Assembly: GCA_019843655.1 (NCBI GenBank)
Contig: JACDQD010000003.1
Span: forward strand, 13,456,925-13,520,924
DNA from: Lethocerus indicus
Lineage: Eukaryota; Arthropoda; Insecta; Hemiptera; Belostomatidae
Direction of reading: 5' to 3'
Length of the DNA stretch: 64,000 nt
The position numbers and the translations under genes are program-made. Of the stretch, positions 1-14,758 are shown piece after piece. Each line of letters begins with the position of its first letter. Within the stretch, counting starts at the first letter, position 1. Under the pieces are notes generated by a model, which worked only from the letters and a program-made list of their open reading frames with translations, had not been told where the DNA came from and did no database searches.

Positions 1-299
1 TTAATGTAGGATTGAGCAGATGAGCTAATGGTATTAACCAAACAAAAAATTCTAATGTGTTATAGGAAACTTTTTTCTTAATTTTTAATTTCTCTGGAAT
101 CACACATATAATTTAAACATTTTGTTCAGTTTATGCACCTTTCTCATGAAAATTGTTAACTGAAATTTCTTATAACTTTAATGTTACAAAATAAATCTTC
201 ATATATTGTCTAATGAAAATAAAAATGTTATATTCAATACAAAATTATATGGATTTCACATCTGTTTCATATCACATAAATGTCTTATTTATTTTACAG

Positions 300-3200
300 G
301 CATCCTGCAATGGTGTCCAGATTTGCAAGATCTCCTGAGGCCGGGATACGACCACGAATGTTGGTAGCACAAGTACCTGGATCTACTGCAACACCAGTAG
401 TTTATTCTGCTCCTCGTGTGTTCACTAGTTCACCACAACCAATTTCTTCAATACCTGTTTCACAGCAAAACTCGTCAAATCAAACAATCAGGCTTCAAGC
501 TCCACAGGGATTGACTCAGCAACAGCAAATACTTCTTCAAAGACAACAATTACAACAAAAGCAACAGTTATTACAACTACAACAACAAGATGTGAACCAA
601 GACCCTGGTGTGGCTAAGCAGTTACAAGATGGCATACAAAGAACTGTTTTACAGCAAAGACAGCTGTCACAGGAAGAAACCTTGGCTCGACAGCAGCAAT
701 TACATATGTTACAGCGGCAACAACATCTGGCTCAACAAAATCGACAACAATTATTATTAACACAGCAAGGAAAAGTGGGGCAGTTCAGACAAATTTTGCA
801 ACAAAATCAGCCAGCTTTTTCACAGACATCACCTATGCAGTCTCAAAGTCCATTAAGTCAGTTACAAAGTGGATCTCCTTTGCCTCAAAGTCCAATGGTG
901 ACACAAGCACAATCACCAATGCCCCCATCACCTATAAATAGTGTTCAGCCATTTAATGCATCAAGTTCTCCTTTGCACCCTCAGAGCCCTATGCTTCCTC
1001 AATTTCAGCAGAATTCTAGTTCTCCAATGCCTCAACATAGTCCAAGAGTTCAAAATTATCAGACGTCTAATTCTCCTATGGCTCCTCAAAGTCCAATGGT
1101 GTACTCCGGAATGCAGACCCCAAATTCACCTATGCCACAATTTAATCAGCCGATATCTCCAATGCCTCCTCAGTCGCCTCGTGTTCAACAGTATAACCAA
1201 CCACCGACATCACCTATGACACCCCAAAGTCCTATGATTCAGCAACAGTTTGTTCACAGACCCAATTCACCAATGCCACCCCGAAGCCCAATGCCACCTA
1301 TGGGATCACCAATGCCTATAAGAAGACCTTCGAGTACAGGAGGAAGTGTTGGTAGCAGCCCTGCCACTGAAAGACCTCAAAGTGTAGAAAATCCTAGAAC
1401 ACCTCAGGAGCAGGATGGTGGTGGAGGGGGAAATGCTAATAATCCAATGAATCCTATACCTTTTCCTCCTGATTTTGGAAGATTTGGTTATTTTAGACTT
1501 GGTCTTAGGGGAGGTTCACCAATGTGGAGTGGCAAAACTCCTCCAAGAAAACCTTTACCGAAAGGTGGCCTTACTGAACCTTCTGCTAGTACCAGCTCAC
1601 AGAATAATGATGAAAATGGAAAGCTGACTCATAATGTAATATCTCATGGAAAAACAGGAAGCTTGGTTTGTTTAGATTATAATGACTTTGATGATGAGTC
1701 TCGAACACCTCCAATGACACCTCCTGCCAAACCAGCTTTAATCAAAAAGACAGAAGCTGGTACACCAAAAACTAGACAATCAGAAGACACAGATTCAGAA
1801 ATGACTGTTTATGACGATATTGTATTGGTTGAGAGTTGTAAAGAGGGAAATTTAGAAGTAGAAGAACTGCAATCAGCTTTAAAAGGTAATGTGATGTCAA
1901 CAGTTGTTTCTATGCCAATGGTTATTGATCCAGGTCAAATTCAGATGATGGATGTTGAAAGTGATTTATTAGAAGATTGCTTAGTTAGTTCTAATTTAGT
2001 GGTATTGGATGTAGAAAATGGGTCTGCAGAAAATGAATGTATTTTAGTGGACAAAGACTCAGATGAAATATTAATTTTAGAAGATGGAATCGATGAAGGC
2101 TTGAAAGTTGATGAATCTGAATTAATGAACAACTCTGAAGAACTTATGGATATGGACGAAGATTTACCTTCACCCCCTACTGGTAGGAAAAGAATGATTG
2201 GTAAAGTACTTCCTGGAGAGGCAATAATTAAAGAAGATGACAAACATACATCTGATTCACCAGATTCTCCCGAAGATGATATTACAGAAGCTTCCCCAGA
2301 ACCATATTTACATCAGCACTCTGATATTTTGTCAACTACCAAAGAAGATAAATTAGACTTGTTTAAACCTGAAAATACAATTAAATTACAGAGGACTAGA
2401 TGCCCAAAGCCTGAAGAAGTGAACATTCAAGATGAACTTGAAAGAAAGGTTACTACAATTCAACCAAATGTAGTTGTATCGAGGGCTTCTGTTGGATTTA
2501 CACCAGTTGTTACACAAAAGACTTTACAAATATGTACAGAAAGAAGACTGTCTCAGCAGCAAGCAACAGTTGAAAGTTTAGTGCAAGATGCTGTAAACGC
2601 AGCAAAATTGGCAGCAGAGGCACAGAATATGAGAGCAGCTGCTGCATCTAATGCTTCAGAAGTTACCATTAATACAACAAATGTAATAAATTCATCTTTA
2701 AATACTTCTCTTATTAATGCTCATAATTTACAAGGACAGTTTCTTCCTCTTTCAGTAATAACTAATAAGAATGATAAAATTATAAATGTAAAAGACAATA
2801 TAAAAAAAGAATTTGAATCTCATAGACCTGATTCCATTCTGGTTAATAATTCAAGTTTAGAAAAATTAGCTGATAGGAAAGTAATACATGATTCAGTAAA
2901 ACTTTCTGAAATTGATATAAAAAGTGATTATCATAATAATGATATAGAAAAGAAAGATTTACACAGGATTGAAAATGAAGAATGCATTTCTGAAAGGACT
3001 GATAAATTCCATGAAGATTCCTTATTTGATTTGAAGTTTACCAGACCTTCTTGGGATTCTCAGTTAAATGTTATTGGGAGAGATAAAAAATTTGACGATC
3101 TGCAAATTTTAAATGACAATTCAAGTAAAATTCATGGTAATAAGCAGGTTAAATTAATTGAAAATAAACTTGAGCAGGATAAAAAAGATCCAAAAACTAA

Positions 3201-6200
3201 CAATAATGAGCAGGTTGAAGATAAAGGAACAAATGAGAAAATAAATGTTTCTCTTCCATGTGCAACCATGAGCTCCAGTATATTAGAAGCACAATTAACA
3301 TCAATGTTAAGAACAACAGAACAAAGTACCTCTCAGAAATTTTTATATACCCTAATTAATAGACCTAGTGTGAATGACATAAAAAAAGAAATAGTTCAGG
3401 TAAATAATGATCATGAAATACATGATGATATGCGAGTTGAAGGCCTTGCAGCCCAGTTTCAGAGATCATTAAAGAGTGAGGAATTGAAACTTTTAACAGA
3501 TATGAAGAAAATTGAAGCTGAAGAGACAAAAAATAGTAAAATTCAGCCAAACTTAAATATGAAACATGGAATTTATGTTCATTCACAAATTAAGAGTGAC
3601 ACAGTTATGGTAGGTGGAAAGTCATATACAATTTTCCAGGCCAACTCTCAAGCTAGTACAAGTGAAATTTTAAATATATGTGAGAATATGCAAGGAATAA
3701 ATAAATCAGTGGAATTACCATCAACTACAAATAAAACGGAGGATGTGAAACAGGCATGTAATTCTGATCAGATTATAAGGTCTGAGAATTCTAAAAACAA
3801 TAATTTTTGTGACAAAAGTTTGGATAGTGCGCCAAAGACATCATTCTCTCAGACACTCCTAGATAGATGTAATTCATCACTGGGAAACAATATTAGGACA
3901 ACAAATGCTGACATATTGCAACAGCGAGTTGTCTCCAGTTCTGAAGTTACACAGGGTGACAAAGAGACACATCATATAAGCTTTTCAACTGCAAAATCCC
4001 TCCAGAAAGAAGAACCTAAAACATTCCTACAATTAAGCACTATGTTGGTTCAAAAGAAAGAGAATGTACCTAGAACTCCAGAAGACTCTCAAAATGTATT
4101 GTTAAAACAGTTATTACAGAACACAGCATGTGCAACTACCACTACACCTAGTGCTCCGGCTCTACCTATAGTTCCATCATTAGAGGCACAATTGGCAAGA
4201 CCTGTTCCTCCAACTCCTTCATCTCTGATTCCACCAGTATTAAATGAGCCTCTTAAGTCTCAGCCACAGAAGGATATAAATTCCCATCCAAAATCTCAGG
4301 TGAGAATAATGGTAATCTCATCAAATGTTTTGCATTTTTCGAAGAATGAAATATTTTTGAAAATTTGAACTATAATTTATGATTGAATTTTGAATATTTA
4401 TAATACTTATGAATTTTTTTATATTATTATCAATTGTTGTATGTGTATTCACAGACATTAGATCAGTCGAGAGTGTCAACTTTAGATGAATTGTTATCAC
4501 CTGTCAATCAGTTGCAAACAGGAGGACCTACAGCAACTATTGCAGTAACTCCTGCTCAATCAACAGCACCACCTCCACCACCGCCGCCTCCTCCACCTCC
4601 GCCTCCTCCCCCTCCACCTCCACAACAAATCCTCATTAAGCGTGAAAGGGAACCAGTAATTCTTACCCAACCTGGGCCAGTTATGACACCTGTAGTGGAA
4701 GTAAAAAAGGAACCTCCTCCTGTTACTTCTCCTGTTGTTGTAGAAGTTAAAAAAGAGGTGATTTCATCAGATGAAATGCTATCACCTGGATTGAGAATAG
4801 AAACTGACCAACCAGGAGAAGTAGCCTTACAAGGTAACTTAAAATGATGGAATAATTTCAATTTTTCATTCAATGAGATTTATTTCGCTGTTAAGTTTTA
4901 GATATACCTTATTATCCCATGTTATTTATGTAAGACATACTCTGATGACCAATGATATCCCTGTATGTCTTTTATGAACAATTGTTTTGTATGAAAGGTG
5001 TTCATGTGATTTGTATTTCTCCTTAGATCTTAAAAAGACTATTAAAAGAAGACAGCACCAGCAAAAGAGAAGGCAAAGTTTAGGAAAAGAAGCTGCAACA
5101 GGAACACCTGCAAAGAAGAGAGCGCGTAAGGTAACTGTACACACATAATATTATTTGTGAAGAAAATACTTATAGAAATCTACTTGGCAGAAAGTACTTA
5201 CTTGTATAGAATATTAAACTACATTTAATTTTATTTCCTTCATATTTTCAAGAGCTCAAAGGTTGAAGAAGATTATGACTCATTTATTGACTCATTAATG
5301 ATTCAATTAAGACAAACACCAGCTATGGCTATTTGTGAACCCAACCTGACATATAATTTTACTGCTAGTCCAATATTTGGATCCGGAGACCTTAGTAAAG
5401 TTAGCAGCAGGTAAAGTAATTTTTCAAATGGTGCATATTTAAATGTTTCTTGTTAACCATTCTACTATATGTAATGAATAAAAATCTATTATTGGAACTA
5501 ATTAACAGATCTGTGTAAAGTTGTGTAAATAAATATTGTCATGTTTACAGTACAAGATTTGGAGAATTGAAAGGTACTTATGGTAATGCTTATTTACCAA
5601 ATGAAAACGATTATTATAACACATTACCTTATGGAGATTTGCCTCCTCATGCTCCAACTACTCCCTCCACTCAGAGGGGATTTTACAATGAAGAATTTGC
5701 ACCTCTTAAATTACACAGCACAAAAGATGAATGTAAGTATTATAATAAAATGGATCAAATACACTAAATGTTTTAATGTGCATATTAAAAAATGTATATG
5801 TAATTTAGATTACACTTATGTATTGTCATCACTTATTTATTGTCATTTCAGTTGATGATCGTAAATTTGATTATAATCGAGAACGTGATAATGACACACC
5901 TGATACTATAATTAGCTCTTCTAGTCCAGAATGCATTATGCCAGAAATTTCTCATCGATTCCCTGGTAAATATTTTAGTTTATGTAGGATTTAGAACTTA
6001 ATGTTTTACTATTGTTATTCCCTTCTTATAAGACAAACATTGGCTTAATTATTTTCTTAATTTTATAACAATGATTTTAGGTTTACAACTAATTGACTCT
6101 GATAATGAAGAAGAAAAATATAAAATATCTCGATATTCTCCTGATATACCAATTATAGCTCCTTTAGCGCTTAGAGCGAAACCTGCTAGAATATATAGTG

Positions 6201-6872
6201 AAATGGTGAGAACTTTGTAATTTTTATATTCTTTCCCAATTTTATTATTATTGTTACATTATTTAAATGTGTTTGTATTTAACAGTTTAGGAAGATATTG
6301 AGTTTGAAAAGTTTTCCTATTTTCATCTAAAATGTTGAACTAAAAAGAAATTCAGAATATTACAATTATGAACTGTTGCTCTTTAAAAGCATATAAAGCT
6401 CTTTATTTGTATATATAAATGACAGGTTTTTAAAAATAATAACTTTTGCAACTATCCTTGAAATTCAATGCTTTTTATTGATTACAGGATAAGGAAAATG
6501 AAGGACCACATGGAAAGAGGCATTGCGATGTAACTGTTACGCTAACATTAAGTTCTCAGGCATCAGATGATGTTCTATCAGTTTTACGAAATTTAGCTAA
6601 TGTCCTACGAATTCCAGTTCCTGTAAATTATAGTATCACAGAAAGGACTATTACTCAACCATCTCAAAAATTAGGACTTTATAGAGTAAAAGGCAAAGAT
6701 GGAAAAGAAGGAGGTTTGTAGTTTTATTGTTAAATTAACAGAAAAATGTTTTATCTTAATAACAAAGATTATTTCATTGTAAATGTGTTTTAAACGGTTC
6801 CTCCAAGTTTATATGAACACCTTCATAATTTTTTGAAACATTTACCTTATTGAAGATAAGAAAAATGATAGT

Positions 6873-6919
<47 letters not shown>

Positions 6920-7056
6920 AATTGCTAATTACCACATTTATTAACAATATCTTTAACAAAAACTTCCATTTCATGTATAGTTTCTGACATGAAAATTTGT
7001 TGTTCAACATTAAATAGTTTTAAATAATTATTTATCTCTTTTTCCTTTGCGTAGTG

Positions 7057-7107
<51 letters not shown>

Positions 7108-7777
7108 CCATATTTTTATTTAAATGTAAACACTACTAATTAAACATTCATTAATTTGTGTGCAGCTCCTGTCGATATTCAATCAATTTTGAATGGTGCT
7201 GCAAAATTTTGTCGCTTTTGTGATGTGATTATTCTAAACAATTTAATGAGGAAAAAGGCATCAGAAATGCCTCTTATTGCCAAACAAGGTGAAGAAGAAT
7301 TATATTTCTGTAGTTCAGCCTGTTATATGCAGCTAGCAATATCTAACCCTCCAGTAGTAGCAAACAATGAAAAGGTAATTCCTGCTCACTTTTTTAATGA
7401 TTTATATATACATATTTTGTAATTTTATCCTTGCTTTTAATGAGTTCTTTGTGTTTTTCATGTGTTTATTTCAAATAAGAATTATTATTCATATAATCTA
7501 TTTTTCTAGTTGTCCACTGTTGATGAAATTAGAGGAAATGCACCTGTCAAAAAAATTAAATTAGAAACAACTGCAGAGGTTGAATCTGTTCGAACGGAAC
7601 ATAAAAAAGGATCTCCTGACTCTGTAATTATATTTTAGATTATCATATTTGTGTATATAAGTATTTACATTCTTGAAAGTTGAGGAATAGAAAACCATTA
7701 AAAATTTGATATATCATATAAACAGTTATTTTGCTTTCAAGAAATAATTTAAACAATTAAGAAATTATATATATTTC

Positions 7778-7820
<43 letters not shown>

Positions 7821-9999
7821 TATATATAATATGTAATTTTGTAATTTTTTATTGAATGGTTTCAGATCATTAACAGTTAGTCATAAAAATTTCTTGTTTA
7901 TTTTAATTTCTTCACTGTTCATTTGATTGATCATCTGAACTCATTACAGCAACATTTAAAACTTGATTTATTTACTTACTTATTTATTAGGACATGAGTG
8001 AATCATCTTTATATGTGGGAACACGTTCTGGGAAGAAAGAAAAATTTAGTGACAAAATTACTTCTCTACCTGCCTTGAAAAAATCAATTATGAGATATCG
8101 TATATGGACTACTAATACAATTCCACCACCAACAGCTCGCCATAAAAAGCCCACAGACAAAGAAATAACGGAGGTGAGTTTAATTAATTAATTTATATTT
8201 CTATAAATTATTAACTGACATTGAAAATAATTTGAATTCATATTTTGTTTCATAAAATGTTTCACTGCATGAATTTAGGAATTGAATATTGTATAAAGAG
8301 GGCTTGAGGAATAATAGTATTGTCCATTTTGTAGATGTTGTTTAGACTTGGAATCACAGTTCAACCTCAAAAACAACCAGATGACATAAGAGTGTGCTTG
8401 TTTTGTCACCAAATTGGCGATGGTGTTACAGATGGACCAGCTAGGTTGTATTAATCAATATTTCTGGTTCAATTATTTTTTATATACTTTTAACATTTTA
8501 TTATTTAAATAATGGACTTCCTGGTTCTTTAGTATTAATAATGCCAAACATAATAATTTATATTCCATTGAATTTTATTTGTTCTTAATTTCTGCACAAA
8601 ATATTTCATCAATTTCATTATTCATTGATAAGAGTTGATAAGAGTAATGCAAATGGTAGAATAAGATGACCTATCTTTTCTGTTAACTGCATGTTCCTTT
8701 TTATTTATTTTCCATTTTGTTTCAGGCTTTTAAATTATGATGTGAATAAATGGGTGCACCTGAATTGTGCACTCTGGTCTGATGAAGTGTATGAAACAGT
8801 AAGTGGGGGTCTGGTAAATGTTGAAACAGCACTGCAGAATGGAATAACTGTTAATTGTGCATATTGCAAAGCTACTGGTGCAACCTTAAAATGTTACAAA
8901 ATGCGATGTTCTTTAGTATATCATCTTCCTTGTGCTGTTAAAGACCAATGTGTATTTTATAAGAATAAGGTAAATTTCATACCCCTTTCTTATATGGTTT
9001 ATATTGTATTGTTGCAGAGCAATAATCACATTTTGAAAACCAGCTGTTGTGAGGATATTAAAATTAAAAATGCTCTCAAATGTTAATAGAGAATATTTTC
9101 AGTTATATATTAAAAGTTCAGTTAAAACTGTAGTAATCCTAATTACTATTTGCAATTACTAATTTGTCTATACTTCATTTGTATTTTCAGACATTATATT
9201 GCAGTAGTCATGTACCAAAAGGTGAAAAGGAACATGAATTAACAACTTTATCTGTTATGAGACGTGTTTATATTTCTCGTGATGAAAATCGCCAGGTTGC
9301 AAGTGTCATGCATCATAGTGAGCAAACTCATCTTATGAGAATTGGATCATTGATATTTCTCTCTGTGGGCCAGCTCCTGCCTCATCAACTACAGGCATTC
9401 CACACTCCAAATTATATTTATCCAATTGGTTATAAAATTGTGAGTGCAAAATTGGGTTTATATTTATGTAGTCAAATTTATTCTATTTTAAAATATATAT
9501 TGGTCATACATTTTTCCCATTATAAATGCTCATCCCGGTGTTAAATTAATTCATTTATAATTTTTCTCAGTTGCGCATGTATTGGAGTATGAGAGTTACA
9601 AACAAGCGGTGTTGTTATTTATGTTCAATTCACGAAGTTGACGGAAAACCAGAATTCAGAATAGTTGTTCAAGAAACAGGACAACCAGATTTAGAATTAA
9701 AAGATACTACTGCACGAGGGGTCTGGCTTAAGGTTCTTGAACCGTTGTGTGAAAAGCGTCGTGCTGATGCCTCTGTACAATTGTTCACAAAATTTATTAC
9801 AGGAGAAGACCTTTTTGGTCTTACAGAACCTTCCATTGTCAGAGTTCTTGAAAGCCTCCCTGGTAAATGTTATCAGCATTTATTTTAAAAGTATTAATAT
9901 TTTGTTAGTATTATGAAATCACTTGTACAATTTATATATTTTAATGTGTTTTAAATAATATATGGGCATCATAATGCAAACAAATTTATATGTACATAA

Positions 10000-10053
<54 letters not shown>

Positions 10054-12316
10054 TCACAATGGAAACATTAATCAACATCAACTTTTTTGTTATTGTACTG
10101 TTTTATATTGGTTTCTTATTTTATTTTGTATTAATATTTCACAGTTAGTATTCAGAAGAATAGAACATTTATTGACCCATTTTTAATTCAATTCTTTTTC
10201 ATTTCTTATAGGCGTTGAAACCTTGACTGATTATCGGTTCAAGTATGGACGCAATCCATTATTGGAACTTCCTTTGGCAATTAATCCAACTGGTTGTGCA
10301 CGATCTGAAGGAAGGCCAAAAGGTCAATGGAAACGAGCACATACGCAAAGAACTTGTTCTGTATCTCTTCGACCATCGTTTGCACCATCAACACCTCAAT
10401 CGGGGGAAGCAGCATGTCCTTATTCTAAACAATTTGTTCATTCTAAATCATCTCAATACAAGAAAATGAAACAAGAGTGGAGGAATAATGTGTATCTGGC
10501 TAGGTAAGTTTGAATATATTCATCTATATTTAAAGTTTAATGTTATGATTTCACCTTTTATATTATTGTTTTACGAATAATTTTTAAGGCTTTGTTTTTT
10601 AGTGCATTTAAAAATAGATATTTTTCACATTTCTGAGTTCAGTTTGTGTTCAATTTGATTGGTTCAACTTCAGTGGTGAATTCAACTTGATTCAGAAAAA
10701 TTGAGAGATAAAATTGTAATTAAGTGTAAAATGAAGTTGTACATATGAATGTGAAATGTTTACACATTATTCAATGAATAAGAGTGTTTTTAATATTTAT
10801 TGTCATTAACCTCATTTTGTTTTAATGTCAGGTCCAAAATCCAAGGCTTAGGACTGTATGCAGCTAGGGATTTAGAAAGGCATACTATGGTAATTGAGTA
10901 CATTGGGGAGATAATTAGGACTGAACTTGCAGAGACAAGGGAAAAACAATATGAAGCAAAGGTAAGGAAACATTTATAAAAATAAATTACCTTTATAATT
11001 GTAATAATAAATGCACTGTTAATTGTTAAACATTGATTCAAGATCTTGGTAAGTTTTCCAAGCCATGTTAATTTTGAAATTTGTCACTTATAACTTTATA
11101 ACTATAACTATAACTTTATATAGTTATAAGTTTATATAACTATAAACTTTTAAAGGCACATGCATATTCTATTAATTAATACTATCTATCAGCATTTCAA
11201 ATATTTAAAATGTGTAAAGAATGATAATAAAATATTTATGCTTTTTACATATACTGAACAAAAAGGCAAAAAAATAAAAACTATACAATAACAATGTACA
11301 ATATAATTAATGTGTTAAATTGTATTTTGCATATTTTTTTAATTAAAATAAATGCAGTTAAAAAAGTTACTGAAGTATTCTTCAAATCTTTGAAGATGCT
11401 ATAATTTAAAACAATTTGTAATACCAGGCCTTCTTTAATATTGTTTAAATTGTTTTATTTCAGAATCGAGGGATCTATATGTTCCGATTGGATGAAGACC
11501 GTGTTGTTGATGCAACACTGAGTGGGGGCTTAGCGAGATACATTAATCATTCCTGCAGTCCAAACTGTGTGGCTGAAACAGTCGAGGTTGACAGAGACAT
11601 AAGAATCATTATATTTACAAAAAGAAGAATAAATAGAGGGGAAGAGGTAAGTGGAAATATTGTTTATCATTATTTGTAATAATGTTTTTATAATGCCTTA
11701 AAATATAATAATTGGAAATAGACAGTAATTTTAATGTTATTCTCATTAATAACTTATAAGATGATAATAAGTTTTTCTATCATTCATAATTTATTTTATT
11801 ATTTACTAAGTGGTCAGTAATTAATACATAATTTTAGTAGATGGTAAAAATGATAACTTTCTGTAGATAAGTATTGAATATTCTTTTAACAAATTTTAAT
11901 TTATTCTCTAATGAATTTATGCTATATGACAATAATCACACATAACTCCACATTTTTTAATTTATTAAAATGTTTTAATGTTCTTATGTCTATTTTCTAG
12001 AGATTTACTGGTATTTATTATATTAATTCTTTTTTTTATTTAGAAATGTTTAATGTTTTAACACTTGTGCATACAGTATCCGAATTTACTTTTAGTGACA
12101 ATTTTTTTATAATTTTAAGTAATTGTAACTCTTAGTAATATTAAAATAAGCCAGTCTATGAGTTATAATAGGGGAAGGAGTTATGAAGGAGCTTCATTGT
12201 AGTATGTAATATATTCTTTTCAGCTTGCATACGACTACAAATTTGACATTGAAGATGATCAGCACAAAATCCCATGCAATTGTGGTGCTCCAAATTGTCG
12301 GAAATGGATGAATTAA
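300..12316 (+). CDS. trr: Histone H3K4 methyltransferase, KMT2C/D (trithorax-related) type, 3' part
   Basis: C-terminal ~2,461 residues of the COMPASS-like enzyme that mono-methylates H3K4 at enhancers; the 5' part lies before the window. Exons: 300-4299, 4455-4833, 5027-5130, 5253-5410, 5551-5732, 5852-5965, 6081-6205, 6488-6713, 7166-7374, 7510-7623, 7991-8173, 8335-8444, 8726-8969, 9191-9439, 9571-9862, 10212-10503, 10832-10961, 11464-11646, 12224-12316; phases all match. Seen in order (residues counted from base 301): Gln-rich stretch ~70-165, Ser-Pro-Met repeats ~175-345, an LXXLL box at ~1268, ~18 prolines followed by three psi-KxE sites, a Cys-rich FCSSxCY segment, an extended PHD finger ~1943-2060, FYRN ~2075-2130, FYRC ~2145-2230, a GCARSE WDR5-interaction (WIN) motif at ~2257, the SET domain ~2325-2447 with [11 protein letters not shown], and a CNCGAPNC post-SET ending RKWMN. 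These match the KMT2C/D subfamily rather than trithorax/KMT2A. Partners known for the family are WDR5, RbBP5, ASH2, DPY30 and UTX. Whether the N-terminal PHD cluster is in the same gene cannot be seen. Confidence 0.96.
6875..6915. repeat. (TA)n microsatellite in methyltransferase intron
   Basis: Perfect AT/TA array in the intron between exons 6488-6713 and 7166-7374; a second array (7060-7106) lies in the same intron. Confidence 0.95.
7060..7106. repeat. (TA)n microsatellite in methyltransferase intron
   Basis: Perfect TA array, second in the same intron, ending about 60 bases before the acceptor at 7165. Confidence 0.95.
7783..7830. repeat. Interrupted (TA)n microsatellite in methyltransferase intron
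   Basis: TA array with a TAATATTA interruption in the intron between 7623 and 7991. Confidence 0.85.
10007..10052. repeat. (TA)n microsatellite in methyltransferase intron
   Basis: Perfect TA array of about 46 bases in the intron between 9862 and 10212, which separates the FYRC exon from the WIN-motif exon. Confidence 0.95.
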
Positions 12317-14758
12317 AAGCTCCATCCCAAGGCTTAAAATTCCACACCATTTTTAATTGCATTGTGAATAATCTGCTGCGCAAAGAATGTTTAATGGGAT
12401 ATTATGAGAGCAACACAATACCGAATTCCAGACTTAAATTATGTGGATTGAATTATTTTTATTTATCTGTAAAAATGTATACATGTAAACAGTGTAAAGA
12501 AAAAACTTGTACAAATGCATCTATTGTGATAATATCTACTATATAATAGTTCTTGCCTATTGCCAAAACAAATATATTTTAAAATACCTGTTTTAGACCC
12601 TACTTATTGAACCCTTTCACTTATTTAAAAATAAGTATACGGCATTTATTAATAACATTTTTCTAGTGCCTAAATAACTATTAATATCTGACATTTATTT
12701 GTCATGTCACTATTACTTCAATTGAGTTCATAAAATGAGAAGATTTATATTTATCATAAGAGTGGATAGCTAATTCATTTTTTTAATTTTGTCATTATTG
12801 TTTGAAATTGTTTTAAATGATAGGCTCTATGATAAATTATCGTATTTATTAATTAACAATAAATAGAATCAGAAATGGAATCAGCCAATTTTCAAAAAAA
12901 ATCTATAAAATGAAATTATTTTTAAATACCAGGGTCCAATTTATTTAAATTGTTACAGCTAATAAGGTTATTTAATTTGAAGTTGTATATAAAATATATA
13001 TTGCTGTTCATAATTTCTTAAGTATTGTATTTTTCTGTATAGTAATAAATTAAACAAATGTTTTATAAGCTTTTTGAGAAGCCTAGGGAGAAGTATACAA
13101 TACACAAATGTAAAATAAACCAAGCCACTATCTAGTCGTTAGGTAAAAGAATGAAAGATTTTTATTTTATCATTCATTTCATTTTTGAATTTTGTATAAA
13201 TGTTTATTGAGAATGTAGCATTAGTGTGTAAGATAGGTACACAAACCTAACATCTCACTCATTTTATATATTGAAAATTGTTTACTAGATATCAGAGGTT
13301 GTAATAAACTTGGTATTTTGCATATGTATTGGAAAGATTTATAAATACGTGTTTTATATTTTGTGTAAGTGTTTTTCTACTACATATATTGTTTTTAATT
13401 GTCAGAATGTTAGTGTAAATATAAACACTTTCATATGTGTATATATATAAATATATATATACACATAAGTAAACAAGATTTAATTTTAGCTAACTAAGAT
13501 TTTGCAGTTTTATGCATTCATAGTTTGAAGAATATTTTATAATATTGTGTTAATATATTCCATTCACTTTTGTAAATATCTATACAATGGTTACCGTATA
13601 TTAAGATTTTGCAACAAAAATTATCCTCTAAAAATAAAGTAGGTTATAGTTTTATTTGTTTTTAATTGTATAGTTTGCCAACACAAAGCTGAGTTCACCT
13701 CAGCAACAATTTAATGTACAGTGTTCGACACGTTTTATCAATTGTTGCAATAACAAGACTTCCAAGCAAATACAACAGTATGATGTATTGTAATTTCGCA
13801 TTGTGCCTATTGTAAAATTTAAATCATAGAAAGATTGTATAAAGTAATTAGATTTATACTAGTGATCAATATTTAAAATGTGTGCACTGTTTAATTTTGA
13901 GTGCATTAAATTTTTATAATTTTATTATAATTTGTAAAAATGTCATTGTGTGGTTCCTGGGTCATAGAGAATATTATTAGTTAAAAACTATAATGAAGCA
14001 CTATTAATTTATTACCACATATTAGGTGACAACCAGTGACGTATTTAGCACCATTATAAAAATTAGTTTGTGTAATTAGTAAAATTAATTTTGTTTTATA
14101 TTTTGTACATGTCATAGTTGTTAAATTTGACATACATGTTATTTTGTGTTTCATAAAATAGTTATTTTATCTTTAATTATATTAATTATATTTGGAAAAT
14201 GTATAATTTTAAATGCCCAAAAATTAATTATTCTTAAATTATACAATTTGCAGAACAAATCTTAAGGGATACCTTAGCAAAAGTGAAACACCTATCTACA
14301 AAAGAATTACCTCTAAATATTATTATTTTGGTACTACTTAAATTTTACTAAAATTGGAAGACATTTCACTAAAGATATTTGTATCAATTATTCATAAAAT
14401 TATAAACGTTTAGTTTACATCTGAGAAATGCGTGTTGTGACGGCAAGTGGTGAACTTAATGTTTTCTCTATCTGTATCTTTATCTTAGAAATAAGTTTCT
14501 GAGAGGAATGGGAAAATAGATTGAGTGTTTAGGTACAGTTTAGTTTGGGTATAAGTTCATGGTGCATGTAGATCCGACTTTAGACATTTGTTGGTAAATA
14601 CTATGTATGAGTTATTAGCAGGTAACTTTCTATACCACTATCTTATGGTGATTTTAGGTTCAAACAGTAATGTGATAAAGGAGTTTATAAATCTTTGCAG
14701 GTATAAATGTATAAGTAAATATTTATTTTATCAGCAGATATACAATAAGAATAGTACT
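12317..14758. other. 3' UTR of the methyltransferase gene and AT-rich intergenic DNA
   Basis: No coding exon is visible. AATAAA hexamers at 12858-12863, 13114-13119 and 13633-13638 are candidate poly(A) signals for the upstream gene. The rest is AT-rich and unique-looking, apart from short TA-rich runs near 13440-13465. The gene on the other strand ends at 14759, so the two transcripts converge here. Confidence 0.5.

Noticed and set aside
941..1219. Plus-strand 92-codon frame inside the methyltransferase first exon
   Set aside because: Out-of-frame shadow of the Ser-Pro-Met repeat.
4556..4873. Minus-strand frame with a polyglycine run
   Set aside because: It is the reverse complement of the polyproline-coding exon of the methyltransferase.
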